Below the pieces are notes generated by a model, which saw nothing but the letters and a program-made list of their open reading frames with translations, made no database searches and had not been told where the DNA came from. Of a stretch of DNA of 64,000 bases, positions 9,641-22,057 are shown piece after piece. How positions within the stretch are numbered: the first letter of the stretch is position 1; each line of letters begins with the position of its first letter. The stretch lies in the NCBI GenBank assembly GCA_027405735.1, contig JAPEHQ010000018.1, forward strand, positions 310,001 to 374,000. Reading direction: 5' to 3'. The translations under genes and the position numbers were made by a program. This stretch comes from Mucor racemosus. Its lineage: Eukaryota; Mucoromycota; Mucoromycetes; Mucorales; Mucoraceae.

Positions 9641-11528
9641 CACATAGAAAAGGATTTTTAAGACTTTACATTATTTAGCACATTTAAAACCCTGCTAAAT
9701 TTCTCATTTCAGCCAATGTAAAAGCAGCATTACAGCGCATGAATCATAAACTAAACAAAATACAGTAGTATGCAATATCTTCTGTTATCATGGAAACATA
9801 CATTTTTCTACTACCAGAAAAACCATCTGTCATATCATACATTCACTAAAAAATTGCAAAAGCGAGCTTTTAGAGCGACGCCGTAATTGAGCATAGCAAG
9901 ACAGCAAGATTGAACGGCTAAGTCTCTTATATTATGGTATATCAGTTTTAAATAAAAAAGCATTTTTTTTAACTTTTCTTATATTTAACCATGTACGGTC
10001 TGAAAATTTAGTTTTTGTAGCGGACATTTTCGGGGCTCCTTTTATCCTTACCAACACTAATGATTTTGATCAAAAAACAGAAAAATCAAATTTTGATACC
10101 AAAATCAACGTTTAAATATATTACATTATGAGAGGAAATTGTAGCCATAGCTAACGCAGATTTTATGAAAGCTTAATATTAAATGTTAAGTAATGAAACT
10201 TTGTACTTTTGGCCCAAAAACGGTTTTTTGGTTAAAGGATTTTCAATTAATATTTTGCAATAAAAATGTTTGTTATTTTTTATTGAGCAAATAGAGCGCC
10301 AAATTTTGTATATGTATATATTTTTTGTTTTTATAATTGGTATTATAATTAACTCTAGATTTGCGAAATTAGAAAAAAAAATTAAAAAATGTCAAAATTG
10401 ATGATCTGGACAAGAATAATTTTCGAAATTAATATCCGCTTATAAGCCTTGTAAGTCTTAAAAATAAGAGATTTTATAATACTTGAGAAATTTTCAAAAA
10501 TTTATGATGCTGTATCCACTTGATTCAAGCTTATTGTTGTAAATATTTATATACGTTAATATTGTGTGGTAGTTTATTTGATGATGATATAGTCTTACTC
10601 TATAATTATTGCATTAGAGGTAATTTACATTGAGTTTTAGTTTTATCTGTCCAATATCATAAACATAAACATAAACATGGCCATCATCATTGGAACCTAT
10701 TGCCGCCTTTTACTCTCTTTGTCCCAAGCCAATTTATTCAATGCTTTACCAGAACCAACTTAAGTGTTTACAAATGGTTCCTCGGTATCTGCATTCAAAT
10801 CAGATTGCAGTAAATAACAAAGTTGTTTACTAAAATAAAAAAATATAAAAATAAAAGCAGTAGAAATACAATTATAATCAGCTAAAGTTTTTATTACAAA
10901 AGATTTCTGAAGATTTAAAATAATTGAAAAAGTATGAAGGTGTTTATAGCGATTTGGAGAACTTGGATACCATCAGACTTGAATGGTTGTATATTTAGTA
11001 ATCTTCTAGTTTTGAGTACATTGTTATTGATTCAATATTTTAAGGGGTAAATCATGTAGAGCATTGACCATAAGGGATTGATGTCAAGTATGACAATATC
11101 GACCTTTTGGGAAATAGTTGTTTTGTTTATTATTGTTATATCTATTTTATGTAACCTTGAATTAAGGGGCAATTTTTTATATGCTTGAATCTTATTTATA
11201 CTGATAGTGCAACTTCAATATAGGTGAGTAGTTGACTAAATTGATATTTTTGTTTATTATTATTATTGATTTGGATAGAATCCTGTTTTGATATATATGT
11301 CATTTGTGTAATTGATTGCGCCGTGATCAACGATGCTATCATCTACACGACATGTATGGTTCAAAGAGGTATTTCATATTTTTAGCATGCGTTTGTTATT
11401 GTGTTCAATTGAAGCGTTTGTTTATTATTGTTGTTCACATTTCAAGTGGTATCATATTTTATGAGCGACACTTGGAATTTAGGTTGTTTTATTATTATCA
11501 AGCGTTTTTAGTATGTAATTCCACTGCA
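9641..11528 (+). repeat. Dispersed repeat A, copy A2 (full length)
   Basis: The most complete copy, about 1.89 kb, from CACATAGAAAAGG to CCACTGCA. The left limit is set by the inverted copy A3, which diverges at the same point (28741). It is nearly identical to A1, differing by scattered substitutions and small indels. It holds the same dynein-like exon fragment at 10651-10810 on the minus strand. No transposase is seen, so it is likely a non-autonomous element of unknown class. Confidence 0.85.
10651..10810 (-). pseudogene. Captured dynein intermediate chain exon fragment (in A2)
   Basis: Minus-strand reading gives NADTEEP, a stop, VGSGKALNKLAWDKE and, after a frameshift, AIGSNDDGHVYVYVYDIG. 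The order and spacing fit the last blades of the dynein intermediate chain WD40 domain. Broken by a stop and a frameshift. Confidence 0.55.
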
Positions 11529-12152
11529 GGAGGAATGAAAAGTGAGGCCCAGTTTTCAAGGAGAAAACAGTGGATTTTACATGTTTTTGAGTCTTTTATG
11601 AGATATAGAATAAATTTAAGAATGAATAGCATAATATAACTAATTTATATCTGTTTAACTGTGTCTAAGATATATCCTAAAAAGCGTCTAGTATAAGGTT
11701 CGTTATCAAAAAGAGGGTACGCTCCGATTTTGAAGATTGAAAAATACGAAAATTTAATTTTTTGAAAATTTAAATTTTAATGCAAAACAAAGAGCTCAGA
11801 ATATGTTCAGCTAGATCTGTATTGTCACTTTTTGAGGTACCTTTTACTAAAATTAAACAATGAAGTACCAAAAGCGTTGAAAATTGCTTAAGCTCATATA
11901 TGTTGTGTATTTGTGTATATGAGTTTGTTTTTAGAAGTATGGAGATATATATATATATATACATATAATGACTTATTTTATAATATATAATTAGATCAAT
12001 TACCTCTAGTTAAACTTAGGACTGCATACATATATGTAGATACATGCAAACGCCAAATATGCACATGTATATAAATCATAAGATTCAAATGCTATTTTAT
12101 TAACTAATTACTCAATAAAAAGGTTCTTTATAAAGTGTTAAATCATTCCACA
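11529..12152. other. Intergenic, AT-rich
   Basis: No gene recognised. A short AT microsatellite lies at about 11946-11965. Confidence 0.5.
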
Positions 12153-13040
12153 TTATGTGGTTAGGACACTTTCATCAATTAAAAGAAGTACTGGTTTTGA
12201 TATATATATCGTTTTCCATCCATATCCCGCCCCCTTGATATCGATAGAATAATCTCTAATGTCTGCAATGCTTCCCATGAGATGATCGACTGACTGAGTG
12301 TTAAACGTACACTCACAGATAGGTGTTTTTCGCATTGCATATATTGCACGAACGTGATCTTCGTTAGCGTCGTCTCTACTCCTCCCGTAAGAAGTTGAAT
12401 CAATTTCAACCTTCTCAATTTTTGGATACTTGAAAGCAAAATACTCCATCATATCAGGGCATATTCTGGAGTTCATAAATTTTAAACTTTTTACGCAAAT
12501 AAATTCATTCAATTGGCCAGCAACCATACGATACAAAGTGTCAGGCGATTTGTGAAGGCCAAGGACAAGCTCTTGTAAAGTCTCTTTAAATTCATACGCT
12601 ACCTTGTAGTAGAAGTATCGAATGGATGGACAAGGATGAAGAATAGCTCTTATACTGTTAAATTTTACAGTTGAATTTCTAACAAGAATGAACATTTCTT
12701 TAAAAATGCATCATGTGGTGAAAGGCCGTTGAATACATTTATAGTTGGTGCGAATGCCAAATTTAATAATCTATAGTAAAATGCAAAAGAATGAAGAGAA
12801 TAAACTGTATCCAAGTACTTGATTAGTTTTCCATTATTCGGGTTTTTCTCCAAATGGTAAAGAAGTTGCGAAATAGTTTTCTCTGATTTCAGTGGTATTC
12901 GCTTTCCAAACATCAATTTCTCTGCAAGTTTACTCCACCTCTTGCATACCCATCTACACTGTGTCAGATGTTGAATTTTATCTACTGCATTGAGTACATA
13001 ATTTAAAAGCTCTGTAGGTAGTTTTTGAATTGATACAAGT
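12153..13040 (-). pseudogene. F-box/LRR-like protein, probably broken
   Basis: The minus strand reads LPTELLNYVLNAVDKIQHLT followed by QCRWVCKRWSKLAEKLMFG, a typical F-box (the Skp1-binding segment of SCF ubiquitin ligase substrate receptors). After it come leucine-rich segments such as YRLLNLAFAPTINVF and YPKIEKVEI that suggest LRR-like repeats. The frame shifts between 12720 and 12665, so the N-terminal part (ending there) and the C-terminal part (12695-12153) are out of phase. No in-frame ATG precedes the F-box before a stop near 13120. Large F-box/LRR families are common in Mucorales. Either a pseudogene or a gene with an unseen upstream exon and a small intron. The substrate is unknown. 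Confidence 0.6.
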
Positions 13041-14519
13041 AATAGTAACTTAAAGATGAAATAGGATTGCTTTTTAGGGCGATTAGGGAGAAAGAAGAAA
13101 GATGAAAATAAGTTTTAGGTATATATATCTTAAACTGATTAGCTTATTTCACATGGCTATACGCCTGTTATGAATCAAGTCAATTACCTTTATGATATAA
13201 TGATATATTTAAGAAAATATAGTTCAGTAAATGAGTGGACCTGATTTTTCAAGAATCTAGATGAGCTGCTTTATATATCACACATTATACAAGCATATCA
13301 ATGCTTAATTAGGTTTCGTGCAAGCATATAACATTGACAGACTAGATAGAAACTATTAGGAGTTCGATGATAATTTTCAATCTCTGAATAATGTCTAAAC
13401 GTTATTAAAGTTGTGTAAATTTAATAAACATACTGAATATCCGAGATTTAGGCAGCAATGCCATTAATATTTAAAGTTTTGTTCTGTCATGTTCTGCAGT
13501 AAAAGTTTGAAGTCGAGATTAATATAACTTGTATGTACTGTATATCATAGCAAGGTATATTTTGTTAATTTCGTTTTCAACAAATTCACCAATCCACCAT
13601 TTGATTTGGCTATACGTTGTACAACATCCAACTTTATTTTGCGACAAACATGGTATATTTTCAACCCGACAAACTTTGTGTGATGATACTATGATACATA
13701 TACACAAACATTGATACAATTGCAGCGTTTTTATTTTTGGATTTACATAATTTGAAAGTAAGCATTCAATGAATCTTTTTCAATTAACGTGGAGAGACAA
13801 AACATACTTCTTCCGCATGTGAAACCTTTTTCGAGAAAATAGGATACATTTATAATAAGATTATGTTCTATATTCGTATGAGAATTTCAAATGAAAGAGC
13901 CCTGAATGTACAACAGTGTACACACAAACACGTCTACATAAGCCACTATTACAAGTATCATCTATACAAATTTTTGAGGATTTTCCAATAACCAGACAAT
14001 TGGTTTTAGGCATAAATTTTTGCGGAAAAAAAAATTTAGAATTGGAAGCCTATTAACCTGAAATTGTTGGTCGAGATCGTCGGTTCCGTGGTGTTGAATT
14101 TAAATCTGTACAATGCTTAAAATATGATAATGTATTAGTTCTACCTATTAAAATTTTCCTCATAGCAGTTAGAAAATGATAGCAATGTTTTTGAATTGAC
14201 TTTAATATTAAGTTTATAATGTAAATCAAAGTAGAACCATGTTGCATGTCAACATTTTTAGCATTCAAGTTGAGCGTTAATTCTTTGTAGTTTGATTCGC
14301 TAGTAACATGGTTTGGAAACTCTTTTGTGCTCTACTTCCGCCATCTCGGCTAATGTTAAAAACAGTGGCACCTTTGACAGCGCTTTTCTCTTTTTATTAC
14401 AAATCCCGAGTCAAGAATTTTTATAACCCATAGATCCATTAAAATCATTTTATACAGTTCTCTCTCTTGCTATATATACCTGACCACCATATTGACATTT
14501 TATAATTATTAAATAAAAA
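13041..14519. other. Intergenic, no gene seen
   Basis: AT-rich, with short frames only. The last few hundred bases before 14520 should hold the promoter of the arrestin-like gene. TTATAATTATT just before the ATG gives an A/T-rich leader. Confidence 0.45.
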
Positions 14520-15926
14520 ATGCCAGTAGTTGTTCCTTTCTTTTCAGGAGCAAAGCAACTTACAATTGATCTCGCTGAATCAGTTGTAATTCTTCGAGGG
14601 ACTTCCGATGATAAGATCACCCATGTTCTCCAAGGAGAAGTGAATATTGTCTTGACAAAGCCAATGTTGATCTCAAGAGTTGCTATCAAATTTGTTGGCA
14701 AATCGTATAGTTTGTGGCCTGAAGGTAATATAAAGTCTAATTGATATGATTTGAATCAAACGAATGTTAAATTTTATACAATAGGCATTGGAGCAAGAAA
14801 AACCAAATTATATCATGAGAAAATCATTCATGAACAAAACATTATCTTACAGGCATTTCCCGAAAATCCTCCCAAACATGAAGGCATATTAGAAGCTGGA
14901 ATTCATCGCTGGCCCTTTCAATTTTTACTTTCCAATCAACTAATTGAAACAATTGAAGATGACATGGCCAAAGTATTTTATTACTTATCAGCCTCAGTGC
15001 ATCGAGTTGGTATGGGTGCAACCAAATTACGCTGCAGACGAGACATTCTTTTACTTCGTACACCAAACTGGTCCGATAATGCACTCACCGCCAACTCATT
15101 ACCTACCACGTCCATCAACTCTGAACGACAACTCGATGTCTGCGATGCATCTATTTGCATAGAAAAGTCAAATGTATCATCTGGTACACAGTTTCCTATT
15201 TCAATCTCCTTGTCACCCAACCGAAAGCACGTTTTTATAGAGGCTATTTCGGTCATTTTGACTGAAAAAAGAGTATATCGACTTCCAGAGTTCCAGGCCC
15301 GTCGGGTAGAATTACATGATTTCAAGGTGACACTAGCCAAGGTCACTAGTTGCGTAGATCCAGCTCTCACTTCAACACATGGCCTGATTCCGGAACTTTC
15401 ATTGAAAGAAATGCGCCGTGCTTTGGGAGTCAAGAATGCTCATATCCCCTTAGATGAGGGACCTTTTCAACATCGTCTTGTATTTACATTACCAAACTGT
15501 GTACACTTGAATCATACATCAACCTTTTCAGAAATCAGTATTCGTCACACTCTCAAAATTCATATCGAAGTAGCATCAACTGCTGATGATGGTAGTCTTA
15601 CTCGAACTCATATTCGTTTGGAAACACCCATCACCATTTTGGATTGTCGTCTTAAGGAAGATTATAACGCTTTACCAACTTATGAAGAAGCTATTTTACA
15701 TGATTCAGTCATTGATGAAAATGATATGTCAGAGTCTAGTACTAAGCCCACAGGTTTCTTTATGTGTCCTTGCTACTTGGAATATAAAAAGAAGAGACAA
15801 TGTAGTGGAAAAGATTGGATGAAGATTAGAGATGGACAACATCGACCTTCTGTTATTCATAGACAATATTCAAATGAACTACCACCTGCTTATGACGCTA
15901 TTGATCCAAAATTACAACAATATTAA
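14520..15926 (+). CDS. Arrestin-related trafficking adaptor
   Basis: Two exons, 14520-14724 and 14785-15926, joined by a 60-bp GT...AG intron that restores frame (448 residues). The N-terminal part is arrestin-N-like (LTIDLAESVVILRGTSDD, then LQGEVNIVLTKPMLISRVAI), with the rest of the arrestin fold in WPFQFLL and VFYYLSASV. The C-terminal arrestin domain follows (FPISISLSPNRKHVFIEAI). Near the end are two Tyr motifs for WW domains, LPTYEEA and LPPAYDAI; the second is a true PPxY. Such proteins recruit the Nedd4/Rsp5 ubiquitin ligase to plasma-membrane transporters and so cause their endocytosis. A Cys-rich patch (FFMCPCYLEYKKK) lies between the two motifs. It converges with the pyrophosphorylase gene downstream. 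Which transporter it serves cannot be told. Confidence 0.88.
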
Positions 15927-16747
15927 CAACAATAATTTACTATTTTTTTTTTAATTCTATTATCATTAATCACTTGCATTCCCTTTCTCCATAATATATA
16001 ATTCTTGTACTCTATTTTCATTACTTTCTTTAGAACCTCATTCTTACTAGGTTATCAGTGCAGCTTAAATGTCACTTTTCTCAATAAATAAAAATTTAAC
16101 CTTGTATTTCAGATCCTAAGCAATTTTTCCAACTTAAGCAATAGCTTTTAGCTATCTTGAAAGTATTCAAAATAATTCTTTAAAAAGCCAAACTTCATGA
16201 TATGAAACTTCAAAATGGTGCTGCTTGCATAATTTAAACGCCTATTTAATACAACAAACCTTCGATGTTTTCAATAGATATCATTGGCTGAAAATGTCCC
16301 ACCAAATTTATAGTCGTAACCAACATAATTCTCGATCGCATTCAACTTGCAGTGATAGGAATTCTTCAAAACCTACATTTTTGGCAGACAAAAATATCAC
16401 CTCATATTTTGCATCTTGAGAAATGTTTTTATATTTAATCAACAGTATTTAAAAACTTATTATCCACGGAAAAAAACCCTTTAAAGTAGACTATTTTTTA
16501 AAATTGAAAAAAATTCGCACAAATTATATTTTTTTGTAAAATAAAATTGGGGAGAAGAGGGAAAATAAGTAGGTATAAAGAGAAAATAAACAAAAAAGAG
16601 AATTTGAGTGATTAGAACCAAAAATATGTGTAGGAGAGATTCTGTACAAAAAGAAGAGAGGGAAAAGATGTCAAAAGGACAACGAAAAGATGAAGGAATA
16701 TCTATAGGAGGAATTTTTACTTTTTGTTATTTGTTATTTGAATGCAT
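15927..16747. other. Intergenic between convergent genes
   Basis: AT-rich 3' flanks of two convergent genes. No further gene seen. Confidence 0.5.
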
Positions 16748-18501
16748 TTAGAAAGCTAAACGAATCAAATCCTCCTTAGTTTCGATGATGGCAGGTGTCT
16801 TGATAGTCTTTCCCTTAACGATTTCAGAAAGACCTTCACCAGAGTAAGAAACCCATGAAGACAATTCGAATTGGAGTTGTTCGAAATCGCCCTCGTGTTC
16901 TACCTTACCACCAGCAGCTTCAATGAAGCGCACGTGTTGTGCTACAACATCTCTTCTTGATGTTTCGGGGCAATCAGCACCTGTTCCAGGGGCATTTTTA
17001 AGAGGTGAAAATTCGTCCTTACGATCGACTTCAAGAACAGAGAAGGATTGAGCAAAAGGGAATACATCAAAGACAAAGCATTCGAGCTTCATACCAGAGT
17101 TTGATTTAGGTGAAATAACTTGTCCGTTCTCATCAACGTACTTGATCTTCTTCTTGGCAATGTGGTATTCAAGTTGAGAGGCAAAAGAAGGTACACGTTC
17201 CAAGAATTCGGTAGAGAAAAAGTGATTAGCAATGTTGGCAGCACAAAGTGCAAGTGAGCCATCAGCTTGACGCTTTTCAGAAAGTTCTTGAGAGATTTCA
17301 GAATATTCAACAACACCGAATTTACCATCACGAACACAAACAACACCAACGGGTTCTTCAGGAGCAGCTTTACCAACAACCTTGACACCGCAATCAGTTC
17401 CTTTGGAAACGGAGTAACCGATGAAAACGGGATCGGCAACACGAGCAAGGCAGTTATCAACACAGTAACAATGAGAATAAAGAATACCGCGTTCCTTTAA
17501 TGAATCAATGACACCCTTGTTTTGAACTGCAGCGTAGATACCACCATTACCATCAGGAGCAATAGCAACCTTTTATAGTTCAAGATAAGATTAGTTTGAT
17601 TGAAACTACGCTTTAATAGCAATGAAATATTTTACCTTATCCTTTGCCTCCAAGATGATCTTACCGTCCATTGTTAAACAAGGAAGTGTGCCTAATTGGT
17701 ATCAAGAATTTTAGTTGGACTAGTCAACAAACAAACAAGTAGGCTCAAGCTAAATATTTATATGCTAATCGGCGTAGATACACGCACAGAATAGCATATA
17801 ACATAAATAGTTTCCTTAATCCTCCTTCTCCCCTTCCCCTGATTTTTTTTTTTTTTTTGATTATTCTTACCTTGTTCAAAAAAGGTGACATTTTCCTTCT
17901 TGAGACCGAAATAGTTGTTTGATTCAAAGAAATTCATAGTAGGGGTATTGGTAGGACCAGAAGTCATAATATACCAAGGAATAATACAATCCTTGAGTTG
18001 GCTAGGCTTTTGATATTGACGCGCAATGTCTTGAAGACGCAAGATACGTTCAGCTTGAAGTTGGAAGAGAGACTTTTTTGAGGGTAAATCAATGTTATAA
18101 CAACCCTTGGGATCTGAAGAGCCTAAACGAGAACCTTGACCACCAGCCATAAGGATGACAGCAACTTTACCTTGAGCAATTTGAGAAAGACCAATGGTTT
18201 CCCATTCCTTGAGTTGGTCTGCAGAAGCGTTAAGAACAGAATCGAAAACAGAATCAGGCAAAGGTTCGGCTGTAGTGTTTTGACCAAGAACAGCAGCTTC
18301 AGCACCTTCAACGGCCTTTGTATAAATTTGGTTTAAACGCTCTACATCAAGATCTACAAGTTGGTTTAAAAGTTGAGCTTGTTGCTCAATTTCTAATTCA
18401 TCATAGTAACGAAAGACATGGCCTTGGCCATTTGCTTCATAGCGTTCCTTTAAAGCTTGAAGTTCAGATTCGTTGATGGGTAAGAGAGATGAAATGGTCA
18501 T
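16748..18501 (-). CDS. UAP1: UDP-N-acetylglucosamine pyrophosphorylase
   Basis: Makes UDP-GlcNAc from GlcNAc-1-phosphate and UTP, the donor for chitin, N-glycans and GPI anchors; cytosolic. Three exons: 18501-17871, 17692-17636, 17569-16748, about 500 residues as in the family. The nucleotide-binding signature is MAGGQGSRLGSSDPKG, followed by LPSKKSLFQLQAERI, IIPWYIMTSG and NYFGLKKENV. Exon 3 has APDGNGG, VGVVCVRDGKFGVVEYSEIS, CAANIANHFF and DEFSPLKNAPG, all typical of eukaryotic UAP1. The start ATG at 18501 sits just after an A/T-rich leader. One oddity: exon 2 as predicted ends GCAAAGGAATAAG and has one base too many, giving an in-frame TAA and a shift into exon 3. The rest is perfectly conserved, so an assembly error or a wrong splice call is likely. 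Confidence 0.9.
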
Positions 18502-18723
18502 TTTTTTGAATTAATTATGAGAGAAGAGAAAAGAAGAAAGAAAAACAAGAAAGACAATATTTCATGTTTCCCTTTTTATAGTATATCCGTTCTTTCAATA
18601 GCGGGGTTGTGCGTGCATCTATTCATATACAAATAATAATAATAAATGTGAATTGGGCAAAAATAGATTTGGTGCAACATGCAATAAAGAGAAATTCCGC
18701 GGATTATATTTATCTTGTTTTAT

Positions 18724-21700
18724 TTAAACTGTAGTAATATCTAATTTTAATTTAGTTGATGTCCATGTATCAAAATCATCGTCATTATTAATATCTCCAA
18801 ATACTTTAAGGCCTCGAATCACAAGTCGATATTCTCCAGATTTGAGAAGTTTTGGCTCATATTCTTTTGATTTCAATGAACTATCTTTGGGTGTGTATTC
18901 TCCTGACCAGTACCAAGAATAATAAGATGTGGAATACTCAGTAATACTAAGTGTATTACGCATCATATATCTACGAGTTTCAGTCATGGGCACATCTCCA
19001 ATATATTCATCATTTTCGTTCATGATCTGGACCTGAAGTAATGCTGTACCTGTAAGTAATCTAGCAAGAATATAAGGTCCGCCACTGGCTAATTTAAGAT
19101 CTGAATAGTATGTAAGATTAAAACGGCCAATTGAACCGTCCTTTACAGTAGAACTACCGTTAGTGAGTCCTATAGCAGGAAATTGATATGGTGCTGCTGG
19201 TGATGGTTTGTTTGATCTATCTAAAATAGGAAGATCCTTCATATTACCAAGCATGCCAAAATAAGGAACTGATGCTTCCACTGATGCTTCATTTGAGGAT
19301 GTAGAAATCATGATATAACCACCGTATAATACATGATTTTCTAATGTAAAGGTCTTGGACGGAGGTTCTATATGGACACGGACCTTGGCTGATTCTCCGG
19401 CAGGTATTACCAATGAAGCTTTATCGAAACTTACTGTAGCAACAGAAGATTCATTACCTGCATAAAGACCAATAGGTTCTTCAGGAGTAAATGATTGATT
19501 CTTTGTAAGAGAATAGCCAGTAACAGTTAAAGAAGGTTTATGAGATATATTAAAAGTTAAATCATTAGTTGCATCATGGTTATATATTGTGATTTCTTGT
19601 TGCTCCAATAAATAAGAGTTGGCTGTATCATTTAAACTGAGTTTGGCAGGTGATACGTGGAATTGTTCAAAACCGTGCATGGCCTGTGCTACATCAACCA
19701 CCCCAGCACCTTGCCGAATAGGGGAATCACCATAATGTGAAGCGGAGATAGGTCCTTTTACTATAGTATCGAAACGTGTGTATTATAAGGTTAATTACAA
19801 TATTTAAATCTCGTGTATGTGAAGTTTACCTGTACTAGCAAAGTTCATTAAAACGTTCTTTACTAAATCTGGACTGTTTTTTGTGCTATTACTGTTTGAT
19901 AAAAAGAGTGCGACATTTGCAGAAACATAAGGAGCACTGAATGATGTACCTGATGCAAATCTATAGGAGCCTTGATATCTAGGCACAGTAGAAAATACAT
20001 TACCACCAACTGCAACTAATTCAGGTTTTAATTGTAATTCATTGGTGGGACCAAGAGTAGAATAACCTGATATACTATCCGATTCACCTTCTGGCGCTTC
20101 CATAGCGACTAGAGTATTTGTAAATTGTGCTTTTGTTGTTTGATTCTTTTGCTGTGTTGCTTCAAAAATGGTTTCTCCATCATCGTTATTAATAAATGCG
20201 ATGGGTAATACAGCACTTGATAATGTCTCGTATGATGCGGTTGCATTTTTAGTATTTGTATACAAAACTACTGCTTTGGCACCTGCAGAACGCGCATTTT
20301 TTATCTTTGTTAAAGTATTACAATCTCCACCTTGATGAATCAACACGATTGTATTATTGTATTTATCTGAATCACCAAGATCTTTACACGCATCGTTTTC
20401 TTGATTGAATGTTTTACCGGTAGCAACGATTGGAAGAGTAACATCTAGAGTGAGAGCAGTACTAACAAATGTACGATAAGTTATATCAGTTTCAGACTTT
20501 TTTCCTGAAGAAATCAGTTTCAAGATGTATCCAGGTACATGACTATTCATGGTGGAGCCAACAGCAATGACGTTTTTACCACTGGCAGGTGAAGCAGTTA
20601 AAAAGATGCCGCTTGTACCGCTATTACCACTTGCGGTAACCACTAAAAGTTCAATCAATATAACTTGTTTTATTAAATATTTCTGTTTAAATAACGTACC
20701 ATGAACTCCTTTTGATACTAATCTATCTGCCATCACTGACAATACATCTTCTGCCCAACCTCCGCTAACACCAAGAGAAATGCTGATTACATCCATTTCA
20801 GCCTAATGATATTTAAATAATTATATATAAAAAGTTACTAAAATTAAATATAAAACCATGTGATTGATCTAAATTTAGTATTTGCGTTTTACCTTGTAGG
20901 CCATTTCCATTGCCTTTAAAATAACATCATTGGGTGAACCTGCATAATTACAGCCATAGACTCTAGAAAAGATTTTGGATTAATTGCTTGTTTTCGGAAT
21001 TTTTTCTGTAAAAAAAAAAAAAAAAAAGCAAACTTACTTCCACATGCCTAAAGTAGCACCAGGAGCCACACCTGTCCAATTCTACAATATAATAAATAAA
21101 TAAATATATAATAAAAAACAAAACAAAAAATAAGCATACATAAACAAGGTCTTCTGCACCAATAATACCGGATACAAATGTTCCATGACCAGTTGCTGAA
21201 GCTAAATAAATTATAAATATATGACATGAGATGATAATGACAACTTTTTTTTTGTATAACATTAAAAAAAGCTTACTTGAATTTACTGGGCAGTTATCAA
21301 TAGGGTCATTACTCTCCTCGATTGAGCTTGTACTGCCATTGAAATTATTACCAACCAAATCATAGCCATAAGCAAATTTGCAGCCTTGTCCAAAACATCC
21401 ACCTAATGCGGGATGAGTGTAATCAACGCCTAAAATGCATGTGATGTTAGTATGCAAATTTCATGTCGTAATGTCTATTGCTTTTACCTGTATCAATGAT
21501 ACCAATTTTAACACCGGAACCATTTGATTTTAAATTTTGAAATTTGGTGTAATCTTGAGTTAATAAGGGAATAGTATTCTATATTTAAATTGTCAGAATA
21601 TTTGTTGAAATTTCTGTAAATTTAAAAAGAAAATAACCTCATTTTGGGGTGCGAATGCTGTAACTGTGGTATCGTTCTCACTGACTTGAGCTTCATCATT

Positions 21701-22057
21701 ATTATTACTGTCAGTGTTTTGAAAATCAGGTACAGGAGCATGTAAATGAGTACGGTGGTGAATAGGCCAAGATCTCTTAATAGAAGGATGATTCAATAGG
21801 TTTTGTGCAATTTTTTTGTCTTTAAATTCGATAGCAGTTCCTGTTAGTAAATCGCTGTCGTATGTATAGCGAACATGAATGTCATTGGTATGTTGTTGGG
21901 TAAATGCTGTAGTCTCATCGACTGAATTAAATTCCAAAATGTATTCATTCTTCTTTTCATCTTTTTCTGATGCTGCATTGACAATTGTTGTGCTACAAAT
22001 AATGGTTACAAGTAGTAACAATAAAATACTTGACATTGATTTGTCAATTAATATCAT
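18724..22057 (-). CDS. Secreted subtilisin-like serine protease (S8A)
   Basis: About nine exons spread over 3.3 kb, with short introns. Exon 1 (22057-21638) has a signal peptide (hydrophobic stretch SSILLLLLVTIICSTTIVNA) and an I9-type propeptide. Later exons carry the catalytic Asp (IGIIDTG, about 21490), His (ATGHGTFVSG, about 21190), the oxyanion Asn (TASGNSG, about 20640) and Ser (SGTSFSAPYV, about 19950). Between Asn and Ser is a protease-associated insert (about 20480-20100). The last exon (to 18724) is a beta-rich C-terminal region of about 340 residues, like the Fn3-like domains of the Vpr/pyrolysin group. A secreted endopeptidase for nutrient or wall proteins is likely. It is in tandem with, and 222 bp downstream of it in genome order, the pyrophosphorylase gene on the same strand. 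Triad complete, so probably active. Confidence 0.9.

Noticed and set aside
15586..15822. Second-frame ORF in the arrestin-like gene
   Set aside because: A shadow of the arrestin coding frame with no domain.
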